From the NCBI RefSeq assembly GCF_003605385.1, contig NZ_QYTV02000009.1, positions 90,528 to 154,527 on the forward strand: DNA of 64,000 nucleotides. The letters run 5' to 3'. The notes under the pieces are model-generated. The model was not told the DNA's origin, ran no database searches, and worked only from the letters and a program-made list of their open reading frames with translations. Source of the stretch: Siminovitchia acidinfaciens. Its GTDB lineage: Bacteria > Bacillota > Bacilli > Bacillales > Bacillaceae_C. A program made the translations under genes and the position numbers. Shown one piece after another: positions 51,237-61,801 of this stretch. Within the stretch, counting starts at the first letter, position 1; the number at the start of each line of letters is the position of its first letter.

Positions 51237-52217
51237 TCAATCAGTAGCAACACGCAGTTTTTTCCTTAACTTTTCTTCGCTGTATACCCAGCCGGTATAT
51301 GAAGTGATGACCTCCAGCTCATCTGTCAGTTTCACGATAGCAACAAACGGGTAATGCCCGTTGCTTCGGTATCTGAGATCGATAAACCGGACTTCAGTAA
51401 AATCGTCATATTTTTTGATTTCCCAGCGATAGACCGGGGAGAAAGATAAAAAGGCAGAAACATTCTTATCTTTCTTGGCAGCGCGGATAATATCCGTATC
51501 AGGAATCGGAATGCGTTTAAACTTGTCAAAGATGGTGACGGACCTTCTATAAGCCCTTCCCACATAAAAATGGTCTTTCGATGTGACTGCAATTCGCCAC
51601 TGGTTAAAATACATCGTGGAAGCAATAATGATGCGGTCAGCATCAGGAACCGTTTTAAGTACAGCTGACTTTACCATTTGCTGCATGACGAATCGAAGCA
51701 CGTAATAAAGAGCGATAATCACATACATGATTAAAAAGGTGTATCCTGGATTTCCGCCCAAAAGCCAAATTAGGATTCCAATGACATGAATTCCGAAAAT
51801 ATAAGGGTCGAATGTATTAATTATCCCAAGCGCCACCCATTTCGAAGAGATGGGCCGTAATGCCTGGGTTCCGTATGCATTGAAAATATCAACAAAAACA
51901 TGCAGCGAAACTGCAACGAGCGACCAAATCCAAAGATGCATCAAATTCGATCCAGGAAAGATCAAATTTACAAAGAAAGCGACGAGGACTGACCATACTA
52001 AAATCGCTGGAAGTGAATGCGTAATTCCTCGGTGATTTCGTATATAAACGGCATTATTTTTAAGCTTTAAAAAAGTATCGATATCAGGAATTTGCGAGCC
52101 GATGATTGCAGCAACGAGCACACTCTGGGTATTAACAGTGGTTTCCGCCACAACTGGGTCTAATGTGGCAAGCCCGCCAATTGCAAATCCCATCACTACA
52201 TGAGTAGCTGTGTCCAA
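51237..52217 (-). CDS. yfhP: Membrane-bound metal-dependent hydrolase YfhP
   Basis: 326 residues. The DUF457/YdjM-like N-terminal part has THVVMGFAIGGLATLD, IGSQIPDIDTFLKL with metal ligands, RNHRGITHSLPAIL and a SLHVFVDIFNAYGTQAL segment, all His/Asp-rich, plus four or five membrane helices. The C-terminal soluble part follows RMKWEIK-like strands (here VYRWEIKKYDDFTEVRF). B. subtilis YfhP is 327 residues and regulates its locus; substrate unknown. TTG start with GGAGG 8 bases upstream. Confidence 0.88.
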   Translation of the reverse strand: MDTATHVVMGFAIGGLATLDPVVAETTVNTQSVLVAAIIGSQIPDIDTFLKLKNNAVYIRNHRGITHSLPAILVWSVLVAFFVNLIFPGSNLMHLWIWSLVAVSLHVFVDIFNAYGTQALRPISSKWVALGIINTFDPYIFGIHVIGILIWLLGGNPGYTFLIMYVIIALYYVLRFVMQQMVKSAVLKTVPDADRIIIASTMYFNQWRIAVTSKDHFYVGRAYRRSVTIFDKFKRIPIPDTDIIRAAKKDKNVSAFLSFSPVYRWEIKKYDDFTEVRFIDLRYRSNGHYPFVAIVKLTDELEVITSYTGWVYSEEKLRKKLRVATD

Positions 52218-52413
52218 TTCTGGGTCCTCCTCTGTGAAGGGATTTCGTAAAAAAATTTATTCTTTAGCCAGTGGCTTTAGATAAGACTGCATTTATTCCG
52301 CAAGCCTTGCACTTTTCTTCATGCCTACTTTTGTGTATCATATTTTACCTATGCAAGAAATGCAACGGAATTAACTCATTATAATTATTCCCGTTAAAAA
52401 GGATGAATAACCT

Positions 52414-53532
52414 GTGAAAAACAGTATTGACAATATGAACAAAGCAAAAAAGGAAAATCTAATTAATATAACCGAATTTCAAAGTGATCTTGTCCAATGG
52501 TTTCAAGAGGAACAACGCGATCTGCCGTGGAGAAAAGACAAAAATCCATATAAAGTATGGGTTTCAGAAGTGATGTTGCAGCAAACAAGAGTTGATACTG
52601 TTATACCATATTATAACCGCTTTTTGGAAAAATTTCCAACTATCGAAGCATTTGCAGACGCCGATGAGGAAGCGATTCTAAAGATTTGGGAAGGACTCGG
52701 TTACTATTCCAGAGTTCGAAACCTACACTCGGCCGTCAAGGAAGTTGTGAGCGAATATAATGGAATAGTACCTGATACGAAGGAAGAAATTTCAAAACTT
52801 AAAGGCGTAGGTCCATATACGGCGGGTGCTGTACTTAGCATCGCCTATGGAAAGCCGATTCCAGCTGTTGATGGAAATGTTATGAGAGTATTATCTAGAA
52901 TTTTACTTATAACAGATGACATTGCTAAATCCTCATCGCGGAAAGTTTTTGAAAGTGCAGTGGAGAGGCTGATGTACCATGACAACCCCTCATACTTTAA
53001 TCAGGCCTTGATGGAACTTGGAGCCCTCATTTGCACTCCAACATCGCCATCCTGTCTGCTGTGTCCTGTCAGAGAGCATTGCCAGGCTTTTGAAAATGGT
53101 GTTCAAGAGGAGTTGCCTGTAAAAACGCGCAAGAAAAAAACCCGCCACGAAGATATTCTTGCTGTTGTTCTAAAAAATGAGGAAGGAAAGATTTTAATCA
53201 ATAAGCGGCCTGAGGAAGGGCTTTTAGCTAATCTGTGGGAATTCCCGAATTTGAAAATTGTTCCGCTTCTTGATCCATGGGAAACTCTGCAAGATTTTTT
53301 ATCAACGGAATATCTCCTGGATGCATCAATAGAACAACATTCTTTTACTGAGGTACGCCACGTCTTTACCCACTTGACGTGGACCATTGATGCATATGAG
53401 GGCAGGTTGAAAAGCGGGGAAGTTGATGAATATGGAAGCCTGCGCTTTGTGACTGAAGAGGAACTTGAAGAACTGGCATTCCCAGTTTCCCACCAGAAAA
53501 TCTGGCGGGCATATAAGGAACAAAAGCGGTAA
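52414..53532 (+). CDS. mutY: A/G-specific adenine DNA glycosylase
   Basis: 372 residues. The helix-hairpin-helix ([18 protein letters not shown]) is followed by the catalytic Asp in [11 protein letters not shown]. The [4Fe-4S] ligands fit C-x6-C-x2-C-x5-C in [17 protein letters not shown]. The C-terminal NUDIX-like domain (about 240-365) recognises 8-oxoguanine. It removes adenine opposite 8-oxoG. GTG start with AAGGATG 8-9 bases upstream. Neighbours yfhP and fabL match B. subtilis. Confidence 0.96.
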   Translation: MKNSIDNMNKAKKENLINITEFQSDLVQWFQEEQRDLPWRKDKNPYKVWVSEVMLQQTRVDTVIPYYNRFLEKFPTIEAFADADEEAILKIWEGLGYYSRVRNLHSAVKEVVSEYNGIVPDTKEEISKLKGVGPYTAGAVLSIAYGKPIPAVDGNVMRVLSRILLITDDIAKSSSRKVFESAVERLMYHDNPSYFNQALMELGALICTPTSPSCLLCPVREHCQAFENGVQEELPVKTRKKKTRHEDILAVVLKNEEGKILINKRPEEGLLANLWEFPNLKIVPLLDPWETLQDFLSTEYLLDASIEQHSFTEVRHVFTHLTWTIDAYEGRLKSGEVDEYGSLRFVTEEELEELAFPVSHQKIWRAYKEQKR

Positions 53533-53574
53533 CTTTGCATGCGGCCATTTCCCATGTAAAATATGAATGAGTAA

Positions 53575-54342
<768 letters not shown>

Positions 54343-54419
54343 ACCTAAATTTTTCAATTAAAAAGTTTGGATAACAACTTTCATCTCTGGATACTCTAAT
54401 GTATGTGGAGGTGAGAACT

Positions 54420-54683
54420 GTGGCTAAAAAACCAAACCAATCACAAACTAACGTACAGAAAGTAAGACAGCAAAACGCACAATCAGCTGGAGCCCAAGGT
54501 CAATTCGGCACTGAATTTGCCAGCGAAACAAACGTACAAAAAGTAAGACAACAGAATGCACAATCTGGATCAGGTGCACAAGGCCAATTCGGTGCTGAAT
54601 TCGCCAGCGAAACAGATGCACAACAAGTAAGACAGCAAAACCAGCAAGCTGAAGCCCGCAAAGGCAAAAACGCAGGCCAGTAG
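54420..54683 (+). CDS. sspE: Gamma-type small acid-soluble spore protein
   Basis: 87 residues built from a duplicated segment: (N)VQKVRQQNAQS followed by GAQGQFGTEFASET, then a second copy with GAQGQFGAEFASET, ending in a Lys/Gly tail. The (T/A)EFASET motif is the GPR protease cleavage site, so the protein is an amino-acid store used on germination. GTG start with GGAGG 8 bases upstream. Expected to be sigma-G dependent. Terminator at 54699. Confidence 0.95.
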   Translation: MAKKPNQSQTNVQKVRQQNAQSAGAQGQFGTEFASETNVQKVRQQNAQSGSGAQGQFGAEFASETDAQQVRQQNQQAEARKGKNAGQ

Positions 54684-54698
54684 TAATGAACATAAAAA

Positions 54699-54739
54699 CG
54701 GGAGGGTGCTTTCAGTAGAGAGCAGCCTCCCGTTTTTTA
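54699..54739 (+). terminator. Terminator of sspE
   Basis: ACGGGAGG...CCTCCCGT with an internal GTGCT/AGCAG-like pairing, followed by TTTTTTAT. Confidence 0.9.
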
Positions 54740-54778
54740 TCGTACAATAATACTCTTGTGATACTAATCGGTATATGC

Positions 54779-54940
54779 TTCGTCCAGCTCCGACGGACAG
54801 GACGCACAGGATGTCCTAGTGCAAGCGAAGCGACAGGATGTCGCGCTCTGAGCCTGCCAGCGCTTGTCGCCCCTAAGCTACCGGCTTCCGCTTTTCTGAT
54901 CAGTTTGTACGTCGCTAGACGAGCGCTTGCGCTTTTCTTG
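54779..54940 (+). repeat. Dispersed intergenic repeat, copy 9
   Basis: Starts GTCCAGCTCCGACGGACAGG and ends GAGCGCTTGCGCTTTTCTTG. It contains GCGACAGGATGTCGC (54830-54844) and a nested GACAGGACGCACAGGATGTC. It lies between sspE and ygaC. Bases 54941-55132 carry the ygaC upstream region, with no other gene. Confidence 0.8.
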
Positions 54941-55132
54941 CAAGGAAACGCGCATCGGTTTTAAAAACGAACAGAAACCGTTATAATGATAATATCGATA
55001 CATATATAACAAAAATAATTGAAATTTAGCAGCCAGCCCGGCCTGGGATAAGGCCTGCCGCCTTCATTAGAACAGGTATCATAACAGTTGAAATCGGGGC
55101 GCTTCTGCTTTTTTTAGAAAGTAGGGGAAACG

Positions 55133-55663
55133 ATGAACATTCCCGCGGAAGGATCAAATATCCAGATACAGAGCTATAAGCATAATGGAAATATTCACCG
55201 GATATGGGCAGAAACAAAAGTGCTTAAAGCCACTAACCATACGATCATCGGGGGAAATGACAGGACGCCGGTAACAGAATCGGATGGAAGAACATGGATT
55301 ACTAGGGAGCCCGCCATTTGTTATTTTCATGCGGATCTATGGTTTAATATTATTGCCATGATCAGGGATAATGGTGTTTATTATTATTGCAATCTCGGTT
55401 CTCCCTATGTTTTTGATAAGGGAGCATTAAAATATATTGACTATGACTTGGATGTTAAAGTCTTTCCAGATATGACATTCACTCTTCTTGATGAGGACGA
55501 ATACGAGCAAAACCGCAAAATTATGGGGTATCCGGATGTCATCGATCATATTTTAAAGAAAAATGTAGAAAAGCTTGTTCGCTGGATCCGCCAGCGTAAA
55601 GGCCCTTTTTCCGCAGAATTTATCGATATATGGTACGACCGGTACCTAACATATCTGAACTGA
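55133..55663 (+). CDS. ygaC: DUF402/UPF0374 protein YgaC
   Basis: 176 residues. Family hallmarks: [40 protein letters not shown] and [20 protein letters not shown], an acidic metal-binding site typical of DUF402 nucleoside-phosphate hydrolases. Exact substrate unknown for this member. GTAGGGGAAACG precedes the ATG. Order sspE-ygaC-ygaD is as in B. subtilis. A hairpin CCTGTTG/CAACAGG with TTTTATTTTTT (55670-55703) ends the gene. Confidence 0.9.
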   Translation: MNIPAEGSNIQIQSYKHNGNIHRIWAETKVLKATNHTIIGGNDRTPVTESDGRTWITREPAICYFHADLWFNIIAMIRDNGVYYYCNLGSPYVFDKGALKYIDYDLDVKVFPDMTFTLLDEDEYEQNRKIMGYPDVIDHILKKNVEKLVRWIRQRKGPFSAEFIDIWYDRYLTYLN

Positions 55664-55747
55664 AATATTCCTGTTGGCGTTTTATCAACAGGTTTTATTT
55701 TTTTGAGGAAACTTTAAATACCTTGTCTACGGATTACTTGGCGGGTT

Positions 55748-55955
55748 ATGCTCCGTGCAGCTCTAGCGCCTAGCCCCTCGAGGTCACAAGAAGCTCCTGC
55801 TGCGCAGGTTACTTGATGAAGGTTTGCTCACCTCGTGCAAAGATGCATGGAGTATTTTTTAGGATGCTTCACACGATGTGATTGCAGGCAGCAGCTTGGC
55901 TAAAAAACCGCCTCTCGGGAATCGTCTTGTTTGCCCGCGCATTTATTCTTTTTTG
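55748..55955 (+). repeat. Dispersed intergenic repeat, copy 10
   Basis: Modules GCAGCTCTAGCGCCTAGCCC, CTCGAGGTCACAAG and GGCAGCAGCTTGGCTAAAAA. The ends are decayed and no AGGA stem-loop remains. It lies between ygaC and ygaD and takes up most of the 315-base gap. Confidence 0.6.
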
Positions 55956-55978
55956 TAATATAAGGGAGGAACCGCCGC

Positions 55979-57724
55979 ATGGGGGTTATTAAAAGATATA
56001 TGGCATTTGTAAAGCCATACCGATGGAAAATTATCGGAACATTGCTGATTGGCATTATTAAGTTTGCTATTCCGCTATTGATTCCTTTTCTAATGAAATA
56101 TGTCATTGACGACATTATTTCAGTAAGTGAAATGAGTGCAGACGAAAAGACAAATAAATTGTTTATTATCATGGTCATCATGCTTATCGTTTTCGCTGTC
56201 CTTCGGCCGCCAATTGAATATTACCGGCAATATTTTGCCCAGTGGACTGCGAGTAAAATCTTATACGATATCCGCGACCGGCTTTTTACTCATATTCAAA
56301 AATTGAGCTTTAAGTTCTATTCTAACAACCGGGCGGGGAACATCATTTCACGTATCATCAATGATGTTGAATCAACAAAGGACTTTGTCATCACCGGATT
56401 GATGAATTTATGGCTGGATGCAGCAACGGTTGTCATTGCCATAGTGATCATGCTGACATTGGACGTTCCGCTCACATTTGTATCTCTGGCAGTTTTTCCT
56501 CTCTACATTATTTCGGTTAAGTATTTTTTTGGAAACTTACGCAAGTTGACAAGGGAGCGGTCCCAGGCGCTTGCAGATGTCCAAAGCTATCTGCATGAGC
56601 GCGTTCAGGGAATGTCGGTGATCAAAAGCTTTGCAATTGAAGATCATGAACAAATACAATTTGACAAAAACAACTCGAATTTTTTAAAAAAGGCCATTAA
56701 ACATACAAATTGGACAGCCAAGGCGTTTGCTGTTGTAAATACAATAACAGACATAGCTCCGCTAATTGTGATTGCGTATGCCGGCTACCAGGTCATTCAT
56801 GGAAATTTGACACTTGGAACGATGGTCGCTTTTATGGGATATGTTGAACGGCTTTACAATCCGCTTCGCCGTCTCGTCAACTCATCGACAACTTTGACAC
56901 AATCGATTGCTTCGATGGACAGGGTGTTTGAGCTTGCTGATGAAAAATATGACATAGATGATGCTCCGGCCGCCGTTGAAGTAAAAGAAGTAAACGGGAA
57001 TATCCGATTCGATCATGTGACATTTTCCTATGACAAGGATGAAAAGCCTGTATTGAAAAACATTAATCTGGATGTAAAAGAGGGCGAGACCATCGCGCTT
57101 GTTGGTATGAGCGGTGGAGGGAAATCATCACTTGTAAGCTTGATTCCGAGATTTTATGACGTATCTGAGGGAACTGTTCTCCTTGACGGCACGGATATCC
57201 GGGAATTCAAGGTCAGGAGTCTGCGAGATAAAATCGGTATGGTGCTGCAGGATAATATTTTATTCAGTGACTCCGTAAGAGAAAATATTTTGCTCGGAAA
57301 ACCGGAAAGTACTGAAGAAGAAGTGATCAGGGCTGCCAAAGCGGCAAACGCTCATGAATTCATCATGAATCTGCCACATGGGTATGATACGACAGTTGGG
57401 GAAAGAGGAGTCAAACTATCGGGCGGACAAAAGCAGCGGGTAGCCATTGCACGTGTATTTTTGAAAAATCCACCAATCCTGATTTTAGATGAAGCAACTT
57501 CCGCTTTGGATTTAGAGAGTGAACACTTAATTCAAGAAGCCTTGGATGAACTTGCAAAGAACCGGACCACCTTTGTCATTGCCCATCGTCTGTCAACAAT
57601 TACACATGCAGATAGGATTGTACTTATTGAACATGGGCAAATAGTGGAAGTCGGAACACATAAAGAATTAATGGAGAAAAAAGGGCATTATTACAACCTG
57701 TTCCAGGTCCAGCAATTGAATTAG
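55979..57724 (+). CDS. ygaD: ABC transporter, fused membrane and ATPase domains
   Basis: 581 residues (B. subtilis YgaD 580). Six membrane helices over about residues 15-300, then an ATPase with Walker [11 protein letters not shown], signature [19 protein letters not shown], Walker [13 protein letters not shown] and the H-loop IAHRLSTI. It resembles homodimeric lipid/drug exporters (MsbA/Sav1866-like); the substrate is unknown. GGGAGGAACCGCCGC precedes the ATG. Confidence 0.94.
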   Translation: MGVIKRYMAFVKPYRWKIIGTLLIGIIKFAIPLLIPFLMKYVIDDIISVSEMSADEKTNKLFIIMVIMLIVFAVLRPPIEYYRQYFAQWTASKILYDIRDRLFTHIQKLSFKFYSNNRAGNIISRIINDVESTKDFVITGLMNLWLDAATVVIAIVIMLTLDVPLTFVSLAVFPLYIISVKYFFGNLRKLTRERSQALADVQSYLHERVQGMSVIKSFAIEDHEQIQFDKNNSNFLKKAIKHTNWTAKAFAVVNTITDIAPLIVIAYAGYQVIHGNLTLGTMVAFMGYVERLYNPLRRLVNSSTTLTQSIASMDRVFELADEKYDIDDAPAAVEVKEVNGNIRFDHVTFSYDKDEKPVLKNINLDVKEGETIALVGMSGGGKSSLVSLIPRFYDVSEGTVLLDGTDIREFKVRSLRDKIGMVLQDNILFSDSVRENILLGKPESTEEEVIRAAKAANAHEFIMNLPHGYDTTVGERGVKLSGGQKQRVAIARVFLKNPPILILDEATSALDLESEHLIQEALDELAKNRTTFVIAHRLSTITHADRIVLIEHGQIVEVGTHKELMEKKGHYYNLFQVQQLN

Positions 57725-57867
57725 AAATTGGTCATATTAAGAAATAGTCTAAGGGAACCGATAATTGGCACCCTGTCAATGCCCGCAATGTAAGTTTAGC
57801 TATGAACTCGATCGTTCGCCAAAACAACCCCTTGTCCTCATTAGGGAACCGGGATAGGCTCAATAGA

Positions 57868-57905
57868 AAACCAGCCGCGCATTCGAATACGCGGCTGGTT
57901 TTTAG
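57868..57905 (+). terminator. Terminator of ygaD
   Basis: AACCAGCCGCG-CATTCGAATA-CGCGGCTGGTT followed by TTTAG. Confidence 0.88.
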
Positions 57906-57957
57906 TGACTAAGCCAGTTTTAAATTAGACGATATAGATGTTCGTATTATGATTTGT

Positions 57958-58003
57958 TTTGTCTAGCTCCAGGCACCATCGGCAGGCGCCTGGAGCTTTT
58001 CTT
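57958..58003. repeat. Dispersed intergenic repeat, minimal copy 11
   Basis: Only 44-46 bp. TGTCTAGCTCCAGGC and GCCTGGAGCTTTTCTT form a simple hairpin with a T run, that is, an intrinsic terminator with the same ends as the longer family members. It overlaps the ygaE stop codon region by two bases. Confidence 0.8.
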
Positions 58004-59075
58004 AGATATCTACATGTACTTGGCTTTCTTTTTCGTGGTATGTCTGGTAGGTCCTTATCAGTTTATCAAGCTGCTCCAATTGTTCCTCATATTCAATGAT
58101 CCCGGATAAAATTCTCATTAAATGATAGGGCTGGAACACATCCTCAGTGTCGCCTTTACGAATTTCATTAATAAATAAATCTCGCAATCGGTCCCTGTCA
58201 CTTTCCCCAAATAGGACATCGTCAAGCTCAACTTCCTGTCGGACTTTCCCTAAATACTTTAGAAGCAGCTGCTCATGAAAGCCCAGGAGGTAATCGAACC
58301 TTTCACGGGTTTCCACCTGAAGTGATTCGGGAACCTTATGCAAAATGTTTTCATACTTTTGCTGGAGCTTCAAGATATCAAAACTTTTTTGGGTAACCTG
58401 AATCATTTGTCTGTAGATCACAAGCTTGCGCAGTTTTGCACGATCTGTTTTTTTAAAATATCGACGCTCTTCTTCATACATCGAATAGAGTTGATTTACT
58501 TGAGTGATTCTCTTTTTGATGCTGCCGATATCTTTTTTTAACAGCTGATCCTCGGAGGCAAATCTTGTTGTCAGTCGAATCCATTTTAAAATATCTTCTG
58601 TAACACTTGAGATGCTCTGAAACAGTTTTGTTTCATATTTTGGCGGCAGAAAGATGAAGTTAACAAGAAATGCCGCAAGAATACCGATAAATATTGAGAG
58701 TGTTCGTAAAGATGCAAAATACAAAAACTGTTCGGCTGGCGCTTCCATAATGACGATAATGGTCACAAGTGCCAGCCGGATGGAGTTTTCCAGTTTCAGC
58801 TTCACCATGATGACAATGGCTACAATTGCCGCCAAGCCGACAATCAACAGATGGCTACCGAACAGAAGGTAAAATGTAATGGCTAATAAAGCACCGATAA
58901 TATTCCCTTGTACCTGTTCAACAACAGACAGATAAGAACGGTAAATTGTTGGCTGAATGGCAAAAATCGCAGCAATACCTGTGAAAATCGGTGAAGGCAT
59001 GTTAAGAAGTTGTGCAATATAAAGTGCCAACGTAATAGCAATTCCCGTTTTCAACATGCGGGCACCAAGCTTCAT
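58002..59075 (-). CDS. ygaE: FUSC/aromatic acid exporter-like membrane protein
   Basis: 357 residues. The N-terminal half has about six hydrophobic segments (AITLALYIAQLLNMPSPIFT; IIGALLAITFYLLFG; FIGILAAFLVNFIFL) and the IQPTIYRSY motif of the DUF939/ArAE family. The C-terminal half is a long cytoplasmic helical domain (IKKRITQVNQLYSMYEEERR). It matches B. subtilis YgaE in place and layout. It probably exports organic acids; substrate unknown. AAAGGAATTAATT precedes the ATG. Confidence 0.85.
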   Translation of the reverse strand: MKLGARMLKTGIAITLALYIAQLLNMPSPIFTGIAAIFAIQPTIYRSYLSVVEQVQGNIIGALLAITFYLLFGSHLLIVGLAAIVAIVIMVKLKLENSIRLALVTIIVIMEAPAEQFLYFASLRTLSIFIGILAAFLVNFIFLPPKYETKLFQSISSVTEDILKWIRLTTRFASEDQLLKKDIGSIKKRITQVNQLYSMYEEERRYFKKTDRAKLRKLVIYRQMIQVTQKSFDILKLQQKYENILHKVPESLQVETRERFDYLLGFHEQLLLKYLGKVRQEVELDDVLFGESDRDRLRDLFINEIRKGDTEDVFQPYHLMRILSGIIEYEEQLEQLDKLIRTYQTYHEKESQVHVDI

Positions 59076-59434
59076 AATAATTAATTCCTTTCTAATACTT
59101 TGAGTACAATTTCCCTTATTTGGGTTTTTAAAAACTTTTGCGATTACATAATTAGCTTTTCATAAGCTTTTCTTAATTTTGGCAGATGGAGTCGTTGTTT
59201 CTTGAAAAGGAATGGTAAAAGGCTAACGCCACGTAATTATGAGGGACATCGTTCACTTTTTCAAGAAAACCGACCGGGTTTCAACCGATAAGTTGGAGCA
59301 ACCCATTCGCCTTTGGTGTTAAATACTTTATTCATTGTATTACTCTGGCTGGTTTATCGCAATCCACAGAGCCGTATATGAGAATCCGCCGCATATAAAT
59401 AAAAAAATCCACGTAATAATAAGATGAGGGACAA
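59076..59434. other. Intergenic region between ygaE and the channel gene
   Basis: Divergent promoter region without a gene. GTTTCTTGAAAA (near 59194) and TTTTTCAAGAAAAC (near 59256) form an imperfect inverted repeat, and CCACGTAAT...GAGGGACA occurs twice (near 59230 and 59410). In B. subtilis gsaB lies in this neighbourhood between ygaE and bcp; no gsaB remnant is recognisable here. Confidence 0.4.
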
Positions 59435-59866
59435 GTGAGAAGGGCGGTGGCGACAATGTGGTATGCTCTGTTTTTAGGGGTATTAATATGTATTTTCATG
59501 GCTCTAAGACTGTTGTTTTTTCCCGCCCGATTCAAATATAAAGAGGTTTCGTTTGAGAACTTTGTTTTTTTGGGTCTTACATATGTGGTAATTATGATTG
59601 GCTTCGGCATACTGTATTTGCTGCTTGATATGAAAGGTTTCCATGTGTTTAATGATGTTGAGGCGGACATGGCTGCCGGCAGGTCGTTTTTTTCAAATTT
59701 GGGAACTTCCATCTATTTGAGTGCAGTTACTCTATTTTCTGTCGGTTTTGGCGATGTTGCCCCGGTTGGAATAGGGCGTATGCTTGCCATCATTGAAGCC
59801 TTGCTGGGCTATACGATTCCCGCTGCCTTTGTCGTGCGCACGTTCATTGATTTTGATCCCTCCTAA
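59435..59866 (+). CDS. Two-transmembrane ion channel protein
   Basis: 143 residues. Two or three membrane helices (WYALFLGVLICIFMALRLLF; VFLGLTYVVIMIGFGILYLL) precede a pore loop ending SVGFGDVAP, the potassium-channel selectivity filter form T/S-V-G-F/Y-G-D, then an inner helix (MLAIIEALLGYTIPAAFVV). No ligand-binding domain. The GTG at 59435 (GAGGG upstream) or ATG at 59456 may be the start. Not part of the usual B. subtilis gene order at this site. Confidence 0.82.
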   Translation: MRRAVATMWYALFLGVLICIFMALRLLFFPARFKYKEVSFENFVFLGLTYVVIMIGFGILYLLLDMKGFHVFNDVEADMAAGRSFFSNLGTSIYLSAVTLFSVGFGDVAPVGIGRMLAIIEALLGYTIPAAFVVRTFIDFDPS

Positions 59867-59951
59867 GATAGTAAACTGAATGGCTAAATTTGAATTTCAG
59901 CCTGAATTTATGTAGGCTAATAAAAGATGATATTAATAGGAGGCGGATTTC

Positions 59952-60425
59952 ATGACAGTGAAAGAAAAAGAATTGGCACCTGACTTCAAGCTGCCGGCAA
60001 GTAATGGAGAGGAAATAGCATTATCCGACTATCGAGGAAAAAAGAATGTCCTTCTATATTTCTATCCTAAGGATATGACGCCTGGATGTACGGTACAGGC
60101 ATGCGATTTCAGGGATATGCATGAAGACTTTTCTGGCTTGGATGTTGTTATTTTAGGAGTCAGCCCGGATCCATTGACGAGCCATGACAAATTTATTGAA
60201 AAGCATGGCCTGCCATTTTTACTCTTGGCGGATTTGGAGCATGAAGTTGCTGAGCTGTATGAAGTATGGAAGCTCAAGAAAAACTTTGGCAGGGAATATA
60301 TGGGTATCGAGCGTTCCACTTTTATCATTGACAAAGAAGGAACTTTGGTCAAAGAGTGGAGAAAAGTCACGGCTAAAGGACATGCGGTCGAAGCTTTGGA
60401 ATACATAAAAGAAAACCTCGTATAA
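59952..60425 (+). CDS. bcp: Thioredoxin-dependent thiol peroxidase (Bcp-type peroxiredoxin)
   Basis: 157 residues. Peroxidatic and resolving Cys are five apart in TPGCTVQACDFRD, the atypical two-Cys arrangement of BCP. It reduces hydrogen and organic peroxides, using thioredoxin. AGGAGGCGGATTTC precedes the ATG. Equivalent to B. subtilis YgaF beside perR; here a repeat and an adenosyltransferase gene lie between bcp and perR. Terminator AAACGGCCT/AGGCCGTTT at 60436-60470. Confidence 0.94.
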   Translation: MTVKEKELAPDFKLPASNGEEIALSDYRGKKNVLLYFYPKDMTPGCTVQACDFRDMHEDFSGLDVVILGVSPDPLTSHDKFIEKHGLPFLLLADLEHEVAELYEVWKLKKNFGREYMGIERSTFIIDKEGTLVKEWRKVTAKGHAVEALEYIKENLV

Positions 60426-60524
60426 CATTAACTTTAAAAACGGCCTTCTGAAATATGAGGCCGTTTATCATTTTTACGTTTCAAAGCTTCATACTATAGA
60501 TAACCTTTTTTTAATACAATGCAT

Positions 60525-60922
60525 TGTCCAGCTCCGACGGACAGGAGGTCCTAATGGCTCCGACGCACAGGAAGTGCTAGTGCAAGCGAAGCGACAGGAT
60601 GTGGCGAACTGAGGTGGCCTTCGTCCCCCTGTTGTCCGGCTGCGAGTGCCATCTGCTCGATATCATAAGCCTGCAAAGAAGCGAATTCAGGAAGATTGTG
60701 CTCCTGCGCGACTATTCGAGGAGTTAACTGTTCAGCTCGTCGCAAAGCTGCATGAAGCAGATTCAGGGAAGCTCTACACGATGTGATTGAAATCAGTAGC
60801 TCCCCTGTCGTGGCTGAAGTACTGCCTCCTCGGGAATCGTCTTGTGTTTGTCGGGGGCTGATCAAGGCGTCTGAGCATTTCGGCACAGTCTGTACGCCAA
60901 TGAACAGGCGCTTGCGCTTTTG
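60525..60922 (+). repeat. Dispersed intergenic repeat, copy 12
   Basis: Starts TGTCCAGCTCCGACGGACAG and ends CAGGCGCTTGCGCTTTTG. Stem-loops GGACAGGAGGTCC (60539-60551), GCACAGGAAGTGC (60565-60577) and the imperfect GCGACAGGATGTGGC (60591-60605); also GGAAGATTGTGCTCCTGCGC and GCTCGTCGCAAAGCTGC. The rest of the gap (60923-61162) holds the promoter region of the adenosyltransferase and no other supported gene. Confidence 0.8.
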
Positions 60923-61162
60923 TTTTTGCCCATTTTTCAATTGATAGCGGCTTTTGTCCATTCCAATTTAATAAAAATACATAGCTTATAGTACAGGGCA
61001 TACCTCCTCAGTTAATATAAATTCATTCGGGCTGCGAAAGCAGTCCTCTTTTTTTGAAAGGGCGAACTGACCCATATGCCATTTAATTGTGGCCTAATTT
61101 TTATCTATAATTCCGGTGGTACTGTTAATATAATTATAAATAAACAAGATGGAGGGTCTGCA

Positions 61163-61711
61163 TTGAAAATTTATACTAAGACTGGTGACAAGGGAATGAC
61201 CTCATTGGTATATGGGACAAGAATACCCAAGAATGATTTGCGTGTTGAGGCATACGGCACGTGTGATGAAGCCAATTCTGCAATCGGCCTCGCTCTAAGC
61301 TTCTTAGTAAACGAACAAAAATCGGAAATAATAGAGGTAAAGAAAGCATTTCACCATATACAGACGGTTCTATTTCATGTCGGTGCGGAATTGGCCACAC
61401 CCGAAGGAAAGGAAGTAAAGTGGAAGCTTTCAGAAGAAGATATAAAAGATCTGGAAAAGTTAATCGATAGATGGGATGAAAAACTTCCCCAACTAAAAAA
61501 CTTTATTTTACCAGGGGGGCATCCAGCTGGGGCTGCATTCCACTCGGCGAGAACTGTGGTGCGCAGAGCTGAAAGATGTGCAGTGTCTATTGACAGTGCA
61601 AATCCGCTCGTGCTGTCGTATTTAAACCGTTTATCGGACTTGCTCTTCGTTGTCGCGAGGTATGTAAACCTGAAACTGGGAGCGATGGAACTTACGTTGC
61701 ATGAAAATTAG
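61163..61711 (+). CDS. PduO-type cob(I)alamin adenosyltransferase
   Basis: 182 residues. KIYTKTGDKGMTSLVYGTR at the N-terminus and RLSDLLFVVARYVN near the end are signatures of PduO-type ATP:cob(I)alamin adenosyltransferase, with ATP site residues in the first and in SARTVVRRAERC. It makes adenosylcobalamin. No cobalamin-dependent enzyme gene is nearby. TTG start with GGAGGG 7 bases upstream; an upstream in-frame ATG at 61076 lacks a binding site. B. subtilis carries its homologue (YvqK) elsewhere. Confidence 0.9.
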   Translation: MKIYTKTGDKGMTSLVYGTRIPKNDLRVEAYGTCDEANSAIGLALSFLVNEQKSEIIEVKKAFHHIQTVLFHVGAELATPEGKEVKWKLSEEDIKDLEKLIDRWDEKLPQLKNFILPGGHPAGAAFHSARTVVRRAERCAVSIDSANPLVLSYLNRLSDLLFVVARYVNLKLGAMELTLHEN

Positions 61712-61720
61712 GCTAAACCA

Positions 61721-61767
61721 TTGACAAAAGGCGTTTTCAAGGATTACACTATTTATAAGGATTATAA
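61721..61767 (+). promoter_or_regulatory. perR promoter with PerR box
   Basis: TTGACA (61721-61726) with a -10 near TACACT (61745-61750). TTATAAGGATTATAA (61753-61767) differs from the PerR consensus TTATAATNATTATAA at one position and overlaps the expected start of transcription, indicating autoregulation. Confidence 0.85.
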
Positions 61768-61801
61768 AGTGAGAATGAAACTTTTATGAGAAAAGAGGTG
61801 C

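Noticed and set aside
60774-61001. Minus-strand 75-codon frame with GAGGAGG next to ATG
   Set aside because: The Shine-Dalgarno is one base from the ATG and most of the frame lies inside repeat copy 12.
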